A stretch of 64,000 nucleotides of DNA, taken from Winslowiella arboricola. Its GTDB lineage: Bacteria; Pseudomonadota; Gammaproteobacteria; Enterobacterales; Enterobacteriaceae. Below are positions 24,724-33,382 of this stretch, piece by piece (positions within the stretch are counted from its first letter, which is position 1; each line of letters opens with the position of its first letter). Both the position numbers and the translations under genes were made by a program. The stretch lies in contig NZ_JAODIM010000043.1 in assembly GCF_025527015.1 (NCBI RefSeq), positions 744,001-808,000 on the forward strand, written 5' to 3'. The notes beneath the pieces were generated by a model that saw only the letters and a list, made by a program, of their open reading frames with translations, was not told where the DNA came from and searched no databases.

Positions 24724-25980
24724 ATGGAACAGACGCTAAGCCAGGATTTACCACAGCCAATGACGCCGGAACTTGCCGCCCGCGATACCCCCGATGCGAG
24801 CGCCGAAAACCCATTATTCGCCGCAGCTGCGCCCTTACTGAATGCCATTGTGCAAATTCGTCTGGCCGCAACGCATGATGACCCGGCCGGATTGCGCCAC
24901 CAGCTGGTGGATGAGATCCGCCTGTTTGAAACCCGCTGTAAACAGCTGGATTTACCCTTTGAGATGATTATTGGCGCCCGCTACTGCTTATGTAGCGTGC
25001 TGGATGAGGCGGCGGCGCAAACCCCATGGGGTACGCGCGGCGTCTGGTCTGGTAATGGCTTGCTGGTTACCTTCCATAATGAAAGTTGGGGAGGAGAAAA
25101 GTTTTTCCAGCTGCTGTCGCGTATCTCACAGTCGCCACAACAGCATTTGTGGTTACTGGAAGTGATTCACTACTGCTTACTGCTTGGCTATGAAGGCCGC
25201 TACCGCGGAGCGGAAAATGGTCGCGCGCAATGCGACGCCATTCGTCACCGGCTGGCCCAGCTGATTGACAGCTCCCGCAATACGCCGCAGCAACCGCTGG
25301 CGGCGCAGGTGGTGGTGCGCCCGCAACAGAGCAATCTGTGGCGCCCGCCAGTGCCGCTGTGGGCCTGCTTTACGGTTACCGCCTTTATCGCCTGCATGGT
25401 TTACAGCGGGCTGAACTGGCGGCTGGGAAATTCTGCGGAACCGCTGCTGCGCGAGATCTATCAAACGCCCCTGCCGCAGGTCATCAGCGGACGCAACACC
25501 AGTTCGCCGCAAAGCCTGCTCGATCTGCGCAAAGCATTAAGTGATGTGATCGCCGCCAATCAGCTGGAGGTCAGCGACGGGCCTTTCGGCAGTAAGGTGT
25601 TACTGTCAAATGACAAGCTGTTCGACGACAACGCCACTGCGCTGAATGTGGTGGGTCGGGCGCTGATTGCCCGCGTTGCTGCCGCGATGGATGATATTAA
25701 AGGTAAAATCGTGGTGACGGTCTACACCGACGATCAACCGCTGCGCAGCGCGCGCTTTGCCTCCAACTACGAATATTCGCTGGCGCTGGCGCGCACCATT
25801 GCCAGCCAGCTGGAACAGCAGCTGGCGCCCGGTCATGATATCCGCGCGGAAGGCCGCGGTGACAGCGATGCGATGATGCCTAATGACAGCAAGGAAAATC
25901 GCGCCCACAACCGCCGTGTGGAAATCACCCTGTTTGCCGCGCCAGAACCGGCCAGCCCGGTTAAGAAAGGAGCGCCGTGA
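24724..25980 (+). CDS. tssL: TssL: DotU-family T6SS membrane protein with C-terminal OmpA-like domain
   Basis: A 418-residue extended TssL. Residues 35-180 form the cytoplasmic DotU domain with the motif YCLCSVLDEAAAQTPWG and LEVIHYCLLLGYEGRYRG. A single membrane helix is at about 211-231. The C-terminal periplasmic part (about 285-405) is OmpA-like, ending in AHNRRVEITLF. In a full T6SS it forms the membrane complex with TssM and TssJ. Its stop overlaps the start of tssM (TGATG), so the two are coupled. The ribosome site is weak. Confidence 0.93.
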   Translation: MEQTLSQDLPQPMTPELAARDTPDASAENPLFAAAAPLLNAIVQIRLAATHDDPAGLRHQLVDEIRLFETRCKQLDLPFEMIIGARYCLCSVLDEAAAQTPWGTRGVWSGNGLLVTFHNESWGGEKFFQLLSRISQSPQQHLWLLEVIHYCLLLGYEGRYRGAENGRAQCDAIRHRLAQLIDSSRNTPQQPLAAQVVVRPQQSNLWRPPVPLWACFTVTAFIACMVYSGLNWRLGNSAEPLLREIYQTPLPQVISGRNTSSPQSLLDLRKALSDVIAANQLEVSDGPFGSKVLLSNDKLFDDNATALNVVGRALIARVAAAMDDIKGKIVVTVYTDDQPLRSARFASNYEYSLALARTIASQLEQQLAPGHDIRAEGRGDSDAMMPNDSKENRAHNRRVEITLFAAPEPASPVKKGAP

Positions 25981-28091
25981 TGCGTAATCAACTGTTTTCA
26001 CTGCTTACCAGCCGCCTGTTATGGGGCTTTATCGGCATTACCGCGCTGGCCAGTGTTATCTGGATGCTCGGCCCGCTGGTGACCGTGAACGATCTGCGTC
26101 CGCTGGAAGCGCCGCTACATCGTCAGGTGCTGGTCGGTATCAGCTATTTCTTGTGGATCCTGTTTCAGCTTATTCCGCATCTCTACAGCGCCTGGTTTAA
26201 CAGCAAGCTGCTGCATAATCTGCAATACAGTAATGTCGATCATGGCGAAATGATGGCCACCGAGGAGCTGTTAACCTCGCGCTTTAATGAAGCGGCGTCA
26301 TTACTGAAAAAAGCCCACTTTTATCAGCGTCCGCCTTCCAGCTGGTTCCAGCGCTACAGCGCGCGCTATCTCTATCAGCTGCCCTGGTACATGATTGTCG
26401 GCGCGCCGGGGGCCGGTAAAACCACCGCGCTGATTAACTCCGGTCTTGAGTTCCCATTGACTGACAGCATGGGTAAACAGGCAATCCGCGGCGTTGGCGG
26501 CACCCGTCACTGCGACTGGTGGTTTACCGACCGTGCGGTGCTGCTGGATACCGCCGGGCGTTATACCTTGCAGGAGAGCATGCGCGCCCGCGACGCCAGC
26601 GAGTGGCAAACCTTTATCAATCTGCTGAAGCATTACCGCGCCCGTCAGCCGATCAATGGCGTGATTATTACTATCAGCGTCGCCGATCTGCTGAGCGACT
26701 CCGCTGAAGCGCGCTTTACCCAGGCTACCGCCCTGCGCAACCGGATGGCCGAACTGCATCAGCAGACAGGCATCCACTTCCCGGTATATGTGATGGTGAC
26801 CAAGACCGATCTGCTGAAAGGGTTTATGAGTTACTTTGCCACCCTCGACAAGTCACAACGCGAACAGACCTGGGGCTTTACCTTCCCCTGGGAACCTAAC
26901 CGTGACAGCGAACGTGCGCTTAACCAGCTGTTTGATCAGCAATTCCTGACGCTGTCCAACCGTTTAACCCGGGATTTAGCCTGCAAGATGGCGCAGGAAC
27001 ATGATTTAACCCAGCGCGCCGACTGCTTCCTGTTTCCGCAGGAGTTCGCTTCGCTGCGCCCGTTGCTGGCCGAATATCTTGATATTGTCTTTTCGCCAGA
27101 CGCCGGCGAAGTGGCGTGGTCTGCACGTGGCCTGTTCTTTACCAGCGGCACCCAGGAAGGACTGCCGTTTGACCGCGTAATGGGTGAGCTGACGCGCAAA
27201 CTGCAACTGCCGCAGGCAAGGCGTCACTCTATCGCCAGCTGGGACAGCGTCAATCGCGCTGCGCCGATTCCGGCGAATAAAGGCCAGAGTTTCTTTATCC
27301 GCGATCTGCTGAGCGAAGTGATTTTTAAAGAGAGTGGCCTTGCCGGCAGCGATCGCTCGTGGGAGTACCGTAACCGCCTGATGCACTGGGTAGGCTATGG
27401 CGCGCTGGCGCTGAGCCTGCTGGTCGCCAGTGGCTGGTGGCTGCTGAGCTACTACCAGAATCAGCACTATCTGCAGCAGATTGAAGCGCGGGTTCCGGCA
27501 TTGTCACAGCAGGCTGAACATTTTTCGCAGGCCGAGACCGGCGATATTATCGATCTGCTACCCTTCTTAAATAATCTGGTGAAGTTACCGCAACCCGGAG
27601 AATTTTCGCTCGACAGTCCGCCACTCAGCATTCGCGCCGGACTGTATCGCGGTGACCAGATCAGCGATGCAGCCTGGACGCTGTATCAGAACGCGTTGCG
27701 TTCACTGTTGCTGCCGCGCGTGGCGCGGCAGATCACCGCCACTCTGCGTAATGACAAAGGCGGCGACAGTGAATTCAGCCGTAATGCGTTGCGGGCTTAT
27801 CAGATGCTGTATCAGCCGCGCAATTACGACGGTGAGTTCCTGCGCGGCTGGGTGATGCAGAATTTCCAGCGTACCCTGCCTGCGGACGTGACCACGCGGG
27901 ATTTGCAGCAGCTCGACTGGCATCTCAGCCAGCTGCTGGATCGTCAGATCCAGACATCGCCTTATGCACGCGATAACGCATTAATGATGCGTAAACTGGC
28001 GGATAATCTGGATAAAGCGGGCCAAAACGGCACCGCACTGGCGTTAACGCCTGGCGTGCTGTTTCCGTCGGTCACCCGGAACGCTCACTAA
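25980..28091 (+). CDS. tssM: TssM (IcmF) homologue lacking the C-terminal periplasmic half
   Basis: 703 residues, against roughly 1100-1250 in typical TssM. Two N-terminal helices (about 13-33 and 48-66) and a cytoplasmic NTPase-like domain with intact Walker A GAPGAGKTT (141-149) and LLDTAGRYT are present. A third helix lies near 470-492. Only about 210 periplasmic residues follow, so the IcmF-related and C-terminal TssJ/TssL-contact regions are missing. The gene ends cleanly and tagF follows 16 bases later with its own AAAGGA site; no leftover coding sequence is seen. ATG 25980 has AAAGGAG eight bases upstream. Confidence 0.88.
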   Translation: MRNQLFSLLTSRLLWGFIGITALASVIWMLGPLVTVNDLRPLEAPLHRQVLVGISYFLWILFQLIPHLYSAWFNSKLLHNLQYSNVDHGEMMATEELLTSRFNEAASLLKKAHFYQRPPSSWFQRYSARYLYQLPWYMIVGAPGAGKTTALINSGLEFPLTDSMGKQAIRGVGGTRHCDWWFTDRAVLLDTAGRYTLQESMRARDASEWQTFINLLKHYRARQPINGVIITISVADLLSDSAEARFTQATALRNRMAELHQQTGIHFPVYVMVTKTDLLKGFMSYFATLDKSQREQTWGFTFPWEPNRDSERALNQLFDQQFLTLSNRLTRDLACKMAQEHDLTQRADCFLFPQEFASLRPLLAEYLDIVFSPDAGEVAWSARGLFFTSGTQEGLPFDRVMGELTRKLQLPQARRHSIASWDSVNRAAPIPANKGQSFFIRDLLSEVIFKESGLAGSDRSWEYRNRLMHWVGYGALALSLLVASGWWLLSYYQNQHYLQQIEARVPALSQQAEHFSQAETGDIIDLLPFLNNLVKLPQPGEFSLDSPPLSIRAGLYRGDQISDAAWTLYQNALRSLLLPRVARQITATLRNDKGGDSEFSRNALRAYQMLYQPRNYDGEFLRGWVMQNFQRTLPADVTTRDLQQLDWHLSQLLDRQIQTSPYARDNALMMRKLADNLDKAGQNGTALALTPGVLFPSVTRNAH

Positions 28092-28107
28092 TCCAAAGGA
28101 TAAAGTT

Positions 28108-28806
28108 ATGGCAGAGAGACTAAGCCTCGGTTGGTACGGCAAGCTGCCGATCACCGGTGACTTTATCCAGCGACGATTGCCTGAACCGATCGTTGCCAGC
28201 TGGTCAAACTGGTTCCAGCAGGGGCTGACCCACTGGCACCATCATACCGGCGCCACCAGCGATGAGTTTTTACGCGCGCCAGTGTGGAATTTTGTATTAC
28301 CTGCCACCAGCGGCGTGCAGCGGATCCAGATGGGCTGCCTGCTGCCCTCGCGCGATCGGGTCGGTCGCGCCTGGCCGCTGCTGGCGCTGCGCAGCTTTGC
28401 GCTGAACGACTGGCACCCGGCCCAGCTGGCGATCTCCGGCGAATGGTATCAGGCGCTGGGCGATACGTTATGGCGCGGGGTGCGTAACGGCCTGTCACCT
28501 GATGAGCTGGAAGCCAGCTTGCTGGCGCTGGCGCCGCTGTCGGTGCCGGAAAAACAGCGTTCAGCGATTATGGATGTGATTGGCTATCAGGATCTGCCCT
28601 GCACTCTGAACTGGCGCGAAGTCGCGGATCGTTTCGATCCGCAGCAATATATCAGTTACTGGTGGAGTAACCGCATTGACGGCTATCCACATGCGACACA
28701 CAAGCATAGCGGCAACCTTACCGCACAGCTGTTTTCGCTACTATTCAATCCGGCGGCTGGTGCCCTGCCGGGGCGGAACGGACTTTATCCGCCGATGTTT
28801 GAATAG
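28108..28806 (+). CDS. tagF: TagF, T6SS-associated post-translational repressor
   Basis: 232 residues matching the TagF/ImpM fold: LGWYGKLPITGDFIQRRLPEPIV at the N-terminus, then GCLLPSRDRVGRAWPL and YWWSNR. In Pseudomonas TagF acts on the FHA protein to hold T6SS off, in parallel with PpkA/PppA. Here its neighbours are exactly the FHA, phosphatase and kinase genes. An AAAGGA ribosome site precedes the ATG. Confidence 0.9.
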   Translation: MAERLSLGWYGKLPITGDFIQRRLPEPIVASWSNWFQQGLTHWHHHTGATSDEFLRAPVWNFVLPATSGVQRIQMGCLLPSRDRVGRAWPLLALRSFALNDWHPAQLAISGEWYQALGDTLWRGVRNGLSPDELEASLLALAPLSVPEKQRSAIMDVIGYQDLPCTLNWREVADRFDPQQYISYWWSNRIDGYPHATHKHSGNLTAQLFSLLFNPAAGALPGRNGLYPPMFE

Positions 28807-28842
28807 CATTATGCTTTTTGGCTTTTTAATGCAGGATACCTC

Positions 28843-30009
28843 ATGCGATTTACCATTGTGCAGAGCAAAACGGCGATGCCGCAGACCGCCTTTGATTTCC
28901 TGCCTCCGGGCGGAACCATTGGCCGCAGCGTTGACAACGACCTGATATTGCCTGATGAAGATCGTGCTATTTCGCGCCTGCAGGCGCTGGTGCATATCTC
29001 CGCCAGCGGCGAATGCCGCCTGACCAACCGCGGCAGCGTCACCTCGGTGGTGCTGAACGGCAAACCGCTGGAGTGCGGACGCCAGGTTGAACTGCAACAT
29101 GGCGATGCGCTGGGGATTGGCGGCTATCAGATTGAGGTCAGCGACCCGGGCCGGGCGGCTGAAATCAATCAGGAAACGCTGGATCCACTCGATCTGTTTC
29201 ACGAAAACACCACCCGGACTGCCGACCCGCTGGGTATTCTCAGCGAGGAAGAGCCGCTGATCACTCGCGATCATGACGTACTTCATGCGGAACAGCCCCC
29301 GACGCGGCACGCCAGACACAACAGCGCCCGGCTGGATATCGATCCACTGCCGCATGACGCCAGCGAGCGCAATGGCTATACCAGCGCCAGCAGCGATGAG
29401 AAATTGATTCAGGCGTTGCTGACCGGCATGGGACTCGACAGCAGCCAGAACAGTACCCTGCTGACCGAAGAGGATATGATGATGACCGGCCGCATGCTGA
29501 GTCTGTTCTCGCAGGGCACGGTGGCGCTGCTCTCTTCGCGTTCGATTCTGAAACGCGGCGTGAAGGCCGAGATGACAATGATCCTGAATGAGGCGAATAA
29601 CCCGTTTAAAATCCTGCCCTCAGGCAAAACCGTACTGATGCAGATGTATCAGAGCCAGATGCCTGGCTTTATGCAACCTGAACAGGCGGTGCGCGATGCG
29701 CTGGTCGACCTGCAGGCGCATCAGCTGGGGATGATTGCCGGTATCCGCGCGATTATTGCCGCCATGCTGCAATCCTTTAACCCGCAACGCCTGGAAGAGA
29801 GCGCCCGGCGCGATGGCGTGCAGCCGAAAATCAGTTTCTCCTCCACGCGTAAAGCAGCGATGTGGGACTACTTTGTGCGTAACTTTCAGCAAACTTCCGG
29901 CGAGATCGAAGATGACTTCCATACCCTGTTTGGCGAGGCATTTCTGCATGCGTACGATGTCGAGGTGAACCAGTATAAGGATTCACAACAGAGAGCGGAC
30001 GACGAATGA
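28843..30009 (+). CDS. tagH: TagH / Fha-type FHA-domain protein of T6SS
   Basis: 388 residues. The N-terminal FHA domain (about residues 20-95) has GGTIGRSVDNDLILPDEDRAISRLQALV with the Gly-Arg, Ser-Arg and Asn (RGSVTSVVLNG) phosphothreonine-binding positions. The C-terminal half has the ImpI/VasC-type block from NPFKILPSGKTVL to FHTLFGEAFLHAYD. FHA proteins are phosphorylated by PpkA and dephosphorylated by PppA. It overlaps pppA by 4 bases. Confidence 0.92.
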   Translation: MRFTIVQSKTAMPQTAFDFLPPGGTIGRSVDNDLILPDEDRAISRLQALVHISASGECRLTNRGSVTSVVLNGKPLECGRQVELQHGDALGIGGYQIEVSDPGRAAEINQETLDPLDLFHENTTRTADPLGILSEEEPLITRDHDVLHAEQPPTRHARHNSARLDIDPLPHDASERNGYTSASSDEKLIQALLTGMGLDSSQNSTLLTEEDMMMTGRMLSLFSQGTVALLSSRSILKRGVKAEMTMILNEANNPFKILPSGKTVLMQMYQSQMPGFMQPEQAVRDALVDLQAHQLGMIAGIRAIIAAMLQSFNPQRLEESARRDGVQPKISFSSTRKAAMWDYFVRNFQQTSGEIEDDFHTLFGEAFLHAYDVEVNQYKDSQQRADDE

Positions 30010-30782
30010 AAATTACCTATGCTTCAACTTCACAGATCGGCGGACGTGACAGTAATCAGGATATTACCGGCAGCTTACCGGGCGAGCATCGCGCCTGTTT
30101 TCTGGTCTGTGATGGTGTCGCCGGGTTACCCGGTGGCGATAAAGCCGCGCAGATCGCCCGCGACAGATTGCTCAGTGAGCTGAATGAAGATCGCCGCTAT
30201 TCGCCACAGGAAACCCGCCAGGCAGTGGAAAAAAGCGCGCGTTCTATCCGTGAAGCGCAGCAGATAAATCCGAAATTTTCCCGCATGAGTACCACCCTTG
30301 CGGCGCTGTTTATTGACCGCGACCGCCTGCTGGCATGGTGGGCTCACGCCGGTGATAGCCGCGTTTATCACCTGCGTCGCGGCTATATCCATCAGGTGAC
30401 ACGCGACCATAGTCTGGCCCAGCAGATGAAAGAGGCCGGGTATGAAAATACCGGTATTAACAGTAATTTACTTTATAATGCGCTCGGTGCGGAAGTCGAA
30501 CGTGAAGCCAGCTATAGCGATGTGCTGGAGCTGGAAGATGGCGATGCTTTTTTAGTCTGCACGGATGGTTTCTGGCTAAACCTGACGCCTCAGGAGATGG
30601 AACAAGCGCTGCGCATGGTTAACTCCCCTGACGAATGGCTGGCTCTGATGCAAACGGCCATCAACCGCAGCAGCAAAAGCGATAACCTGAGCGCCGTCGC
30701 GGTATGGGTAGGCTCACCGCAAGAAACGACATTGTTACAATCACAGTCTGATTCGGCACGCTTTCTGCCGCCTCGCGATTAA
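30006..30782 (+). CDS. pppA: PppA, PP2C-family Ser/Thr phosphatase of T6SS
   Basis: 258 residues with all metal-ligand motifs of PP2C: RDSNQD, CDGVAGLPGGDKAA, AHAGDSRVYHLR, TRDHSLAQQM, CTDGFW and SDNLSAV. The expected partner of the kinase PpkA; it would reverse FHA phosphorylation. Overlaps tagH by 4 bases (GAATGAA), which indicates coupled translation. Confidence 0.94.
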   Translation: MKITYASTSQIGGRDSNQDITGSLPGEHRACFLVCDGVAGLPGGDKAAQIARDRLLSELNEDRRYSPQETRQAVEKSARSIREAQQINPKFSRMSTTLAALFIDRDRLLAWWAHAGDSRVYHLRRGYIHQVTRDHSLAQQMKEAGYENTGINSNLLYNALGAEVEREASYSDVLELEDGDAFLVCTDGFWLNLTPQEMEQALRMVNSPDEWLALMQTAINRSSKSDNLSAVAVWVGSPQETTLLQSQSDSARFLPPRD

Positions 30783-30796
30783 CAGCAAGGAACGAT

Positions 30797-31747
30797 ATGA
30801 AATACTGGTTGCCCGGCGTTATGACATTGTTGATGGCTTCTGCCGCCAGTGCAGAGGACTATCGGGTGGTCTATTCACCGAGCCTTGAGCTGGAAGTCTA
30901 TATCGATAACGTTGAAAGCAACGCGCCGCAGGACTGGTGTAAACAGACGCTGCACCTGCGTATTGTCTCCGGCGAGAGTAAAGAGTCGCAGGTGTTAGAC
31001 AGCTTCCTGCCACGCGTCGGCAACCTGCTGGCCAATCAGTGCGGCAAGCTGGACGAACTGCCGTGGCAGATGACCGACAAAAAAGGCTCGGTGCTGGCCG
31101 GCGGTACTGCCGCCAAACTGCAAAGCTGGCGACCTATTGTCACCGTCGATGCCACTGCCACCGCCAATGCCAGCAACGCCGCCCCGCTAGACCTGTCGCG
31201 TCCCGCCGACAGTCAGCCACTGCAGCATTTCGATCTGCCCGGCGGTTGCCACTTCCGCACCTGGTGGGATGAAAACGGCCAGTCGCTGTTTATCCCTGAC
31301 GATCGCGCCATGAGCTGCTCCACCGAAGGCTGGCTGGAAGGTTACAGTCAGCTGACGCTCTCCAGCGCGGGCGCCGCCACGCCAGTGCCGGTCAATTTCT
31401 ATCAGGGCTATCCGTTGCAGAATATGCGTCCCGGTAAGAATGCGCTGGAAGTGGTGGCGATTAATAATCAGCGCATGGTGGTGGGCAATAAACAGGCCGC
31501 TGACAGCTGGCTGGTACTGCCATTTGATCCACGTCTTCACGTCTGGTCGTTTAACGGCACGCTGCTGGTGAAAATCAGTAAAGACGACGCTGCGGATATG
31601 ACGGCAGTGAAAGCACGGATTGATGCGCTGAAGAAGAGCTGGTCAGCGCAGTACGACCCGAAAGTTAAACTGACTGTGTTGTTAATCGACGAGCTGCATG
31701 CCGATCTTGCCGACCCGGCAATTGGCGCATACCGTACCCTTAATTAA
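30797..31747 (+). CDS. Exported protein of unknown function between pppA and ppkA
   Basis: 316 residues. A signal peptide (MKYWLPGVMTLLMASAASA) predicts export. The mature part has four or more cysteines (DWCKQ, NQCGK, GGCHFRTWWDENG, AMSCSTEG), consistent with periplasmic disulfides. I recognise no domain. The position inside a phosphatase-kinase pair suggests a periplasmic signal or sensor for PpkA, which has one membrane helix and an outside domain. An AGCAAGGA ribosome site precedes the ATG. Confidence 0.8.
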   Translation: MKYWLPGVMTLLMASAASAEDYRVVYSPSLELEVYIDNVESNAPQDWCKQTLHLRIVSGESKESQVLDSFLPRVGNLLANQCGKLDELPWQMTDKKGSVLAGGTAAKLQSWRPIVTVDATATANASNAAPLDLSRPADSQPLQHFDLPGGCHFRTWWDENGQSLFIPDDRAMSCSTEGWLEGYSQLTLSSAGAATPVPVNFYQGYPLQNMRPGKNALEVVAINNQRMVVGNKQAADSWLVLPFDPRLHVWSFNGTLLVKISKDDAADMTAVKARIDALKKSWSAQYDPKVKLTVLLIDELHADLADPAIGAYRTLN

Positions 31748-31802
31748 TCGCAGGCGTAACGCCTGCTGTAGTCAGGCCGTTAGTTCTCAGAGAGTGTGAA
31801 AT

Positions 31803-33233
31803 ATGTCGGCAAATGAGAATCAAAAAACTGTGCCAAATGCGTTACCCAACGGGCATCGTTTTAATGAATTCGAGATTAAAGAGGTTATTGGTGGCGGCGG
31901 CTTTGGTATCGTCTATCGCGCCTGGGACCATTTATTAGAACGTACTATCGCCATTAAAGAGTACATGCCGATCTCGCTGGCGATGCGCAACGAGGATCTG
32001 AGCCTTGGCCTGCGCGGCGAGCGTTTCCATAAAATGTTCCATGCCGGTCTGAACAGCTTTATCCAGGAAGCGCGACTGCTGGCACGCTTTAATCATCCCG
32101 GCCTGCTGCACGTGCTGCGCTTCTGGGAAGAGAACGGCACCGCCTATATGGGCACCCTCTATTACAGCGGTATGACGCTGAAAGAGTGGCAGCTGACCAG
32201 TCCGCAGGTGATTGATGAGAACTGGATCCGCCAGCTGCTGCCGCCGCTGTTTGGCGCGATTAATACCATCCATCGCGCGGGCTATCTGCATCGCGATATT
32301 TCACTCGATAATATTCAGATTCAGGAAAACCAGCTGCCGGTGCTGCTGGACTTCGGCTCGGCGCGTAAAGAGATCGGTAATCTCTCCGATGAAACCGAAA
32401 TCATGCTGAAACCGGGCTTCGCGCCGATTGAGCAATACAGCGAAGAGAGTGACAGCGAACAGGGGCCGTGGACCGATATCTATGCGCTGGGCGCGGTACT
32501 GCATACGCTGGTGACCGGCAATCCGCCGTCAGCCAGCGTGGTGCGCTGCATTGAAGACAGTTATCAGCCGCTGGCGCTGTTGCATCCGCCAGGTTTTTCG
32601 CTGCCGCTGCTGCATGCGATCGATCGCGCACTGATGATGAAGCCGGCGGATCGCCCGCAAAGTATTGACGAGCTGGCGGCGCTGATTGATTTGCCGGTCA
32701 GTGAAGTTCAGGAGCTGGTGACGGCAGTCAGCATTCCCGCTTATCAGCAGCCCGCGGAAGCAGAGATTATCGAGCCGACAGAAACGGTGGTGCTGGCGGT
32801 TAATCCGGCGGCGGGCGCCGCAGAGAATGTCGCCCTGCCGCTGCGCCGACGTCTCTCGCCGACGCTGATGCTGCTGAGCGGCGTGGCGTTACTGGCGGTA
32901 ATCGCCCTGACGCTGTTTCTGAACCGTGGCGACAGCGACAGCGATGTGGAGCATGCCGCCTCAGCGGGCACGACGCCTGCCAGCACCTCTGGCAGCGCGA
33001 AGACGGCCACCAGCGCGCCTGCGCTGGCCACCGTCTATCTGAAACTGAAAAGCGGTGAGAGCGTCATGCTTAACGGTGAAGTGATGGATGTGAAGCCAAG
33101 CAACAGCGGTTATGCATCACTTAATCTGGCGGCAGGTGAATATAAAATCGAAGTGCAGCAGAAGGATCGCGTGCATTCACAGACGCTGAAGATCGATCGC
33201 GCCGGAACCTGGCTGATTAACCCGGGATCATAA
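31803..33233 (+). CDS. ppkA: PpkA-like membrane Ser/Thr kinase of T6SS
   Basis: 476 residues. The kinase domain (about 20-295) keeps the glycine loop GGGGFGIVYRAWD, lysine in IAIKEY, HRDISLDNI (catalytic Asp and Asn), DFG and the APIEQY anchor. A membrane helix lies near 351-371. A 105-residue outside region with a Ser/Thr/Ala-rich linker and a short beta-rich domain ending LINPGS follows. It lacks the von Willebrand domain of Pseudomonas PpkA. It would phosphorylate TagH. Last gene of the locus; a cluster of palindromic repeats follows. Confidence 0.93.
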   Translation: MSANENQKTVPNALPNGHRFNEFEIKEVIGGGGFGIVYRAWDHLLERTIAIKEYMPISLAMRNEDLSLGLRGERFHKMFHAGLNSFIQEARLLARFNHPGLLHVLRFWEENGTAYMGTLYYSGMTLKEWQLTSPQVIDENWIRQLLPPLFGAINTIHRAGYLHRDISLDNIQIQENQLPVLLDFGSARKEIGNLSDETEIMLKPGFAPIEQYSEESDSEQGPWTDIYALGAVLHTLVTGNPPSASVVRCIEDSYQPLALLHPPGFSLPLLHAIDRALMMKPADRPQSIDELAALIDLPVSEVQELVTAVSIPAYQQPAEAEIIEPTETVVLAVNPAAGAAENVALPLRRRLSPTLMLLSGVALLAVIALTLFLNRGDSDSDVEHAASAGTTPASTSGSAKTATSAPALATVYLKLKSGESVMLNGEVMDVKPSNSGYASLNLAAGEYKIEVQQKDRVHSQTLKIDRAGTWLINPGS

Positions 33234-33253
33234 GGCGGGCGGAATACCTGCAG

Positions 33254-33273
33254 GGGCGGCGTTCTCGCCGCCC
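33254..33273. repeat. Dispersed palindromic repeat, copy 2 (inverted)
   Basis: Arms gggcggcg and cgccgccc with loop ttct, the reverse complement of copy 1 at 9573. It lies 20 bases after the ppkA stop and may help end its transcript. Confidence 0.85.
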
Positions 33274-33308
33274 GTGTTGACGATTGGCACCGCACCCGCC
33301 ATTTATAC

Positions 33309-33328
33309 GGGAGCCGAAAACGGCTCCC
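33309..33328. repeat. Dispersed palindromic repeat, copy 3 (variant arms)
   Basis: Arms gggagccg and cggctccc with loop aaaa, followed by ctacataaaa as in copy 1. Compensating changes keep the stem perfect, which suggests that the RNA or DNA hairpin is conserved. Confidence 0.8.
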
Positions 33329-33346
33329 CTACATAAAATCGGTGTT

Positions 33347-33382
33347 GCCTGAATGGACGGCGTTCTCGCCGCCCATTCAGGC
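33347..33382. repeat. Dispersed palindromic repeat, copy 4 with extended arms
   Basis: Inner arms ggacggcg and cgccgccc (one mismatch) around ttct. The stem is lengthened by gcctgaat outside and attcaggc on the other side, giving 16-base arms. The stop codon of chaC lies inside the right arm. Confidence 0.8.

Noticed and set aside
28092..28107. Frameshifted remainder of TssM
   Set aside because: Only 16 bases separate the stop from tagF, so no hidden C-terminal coding sequence exists.
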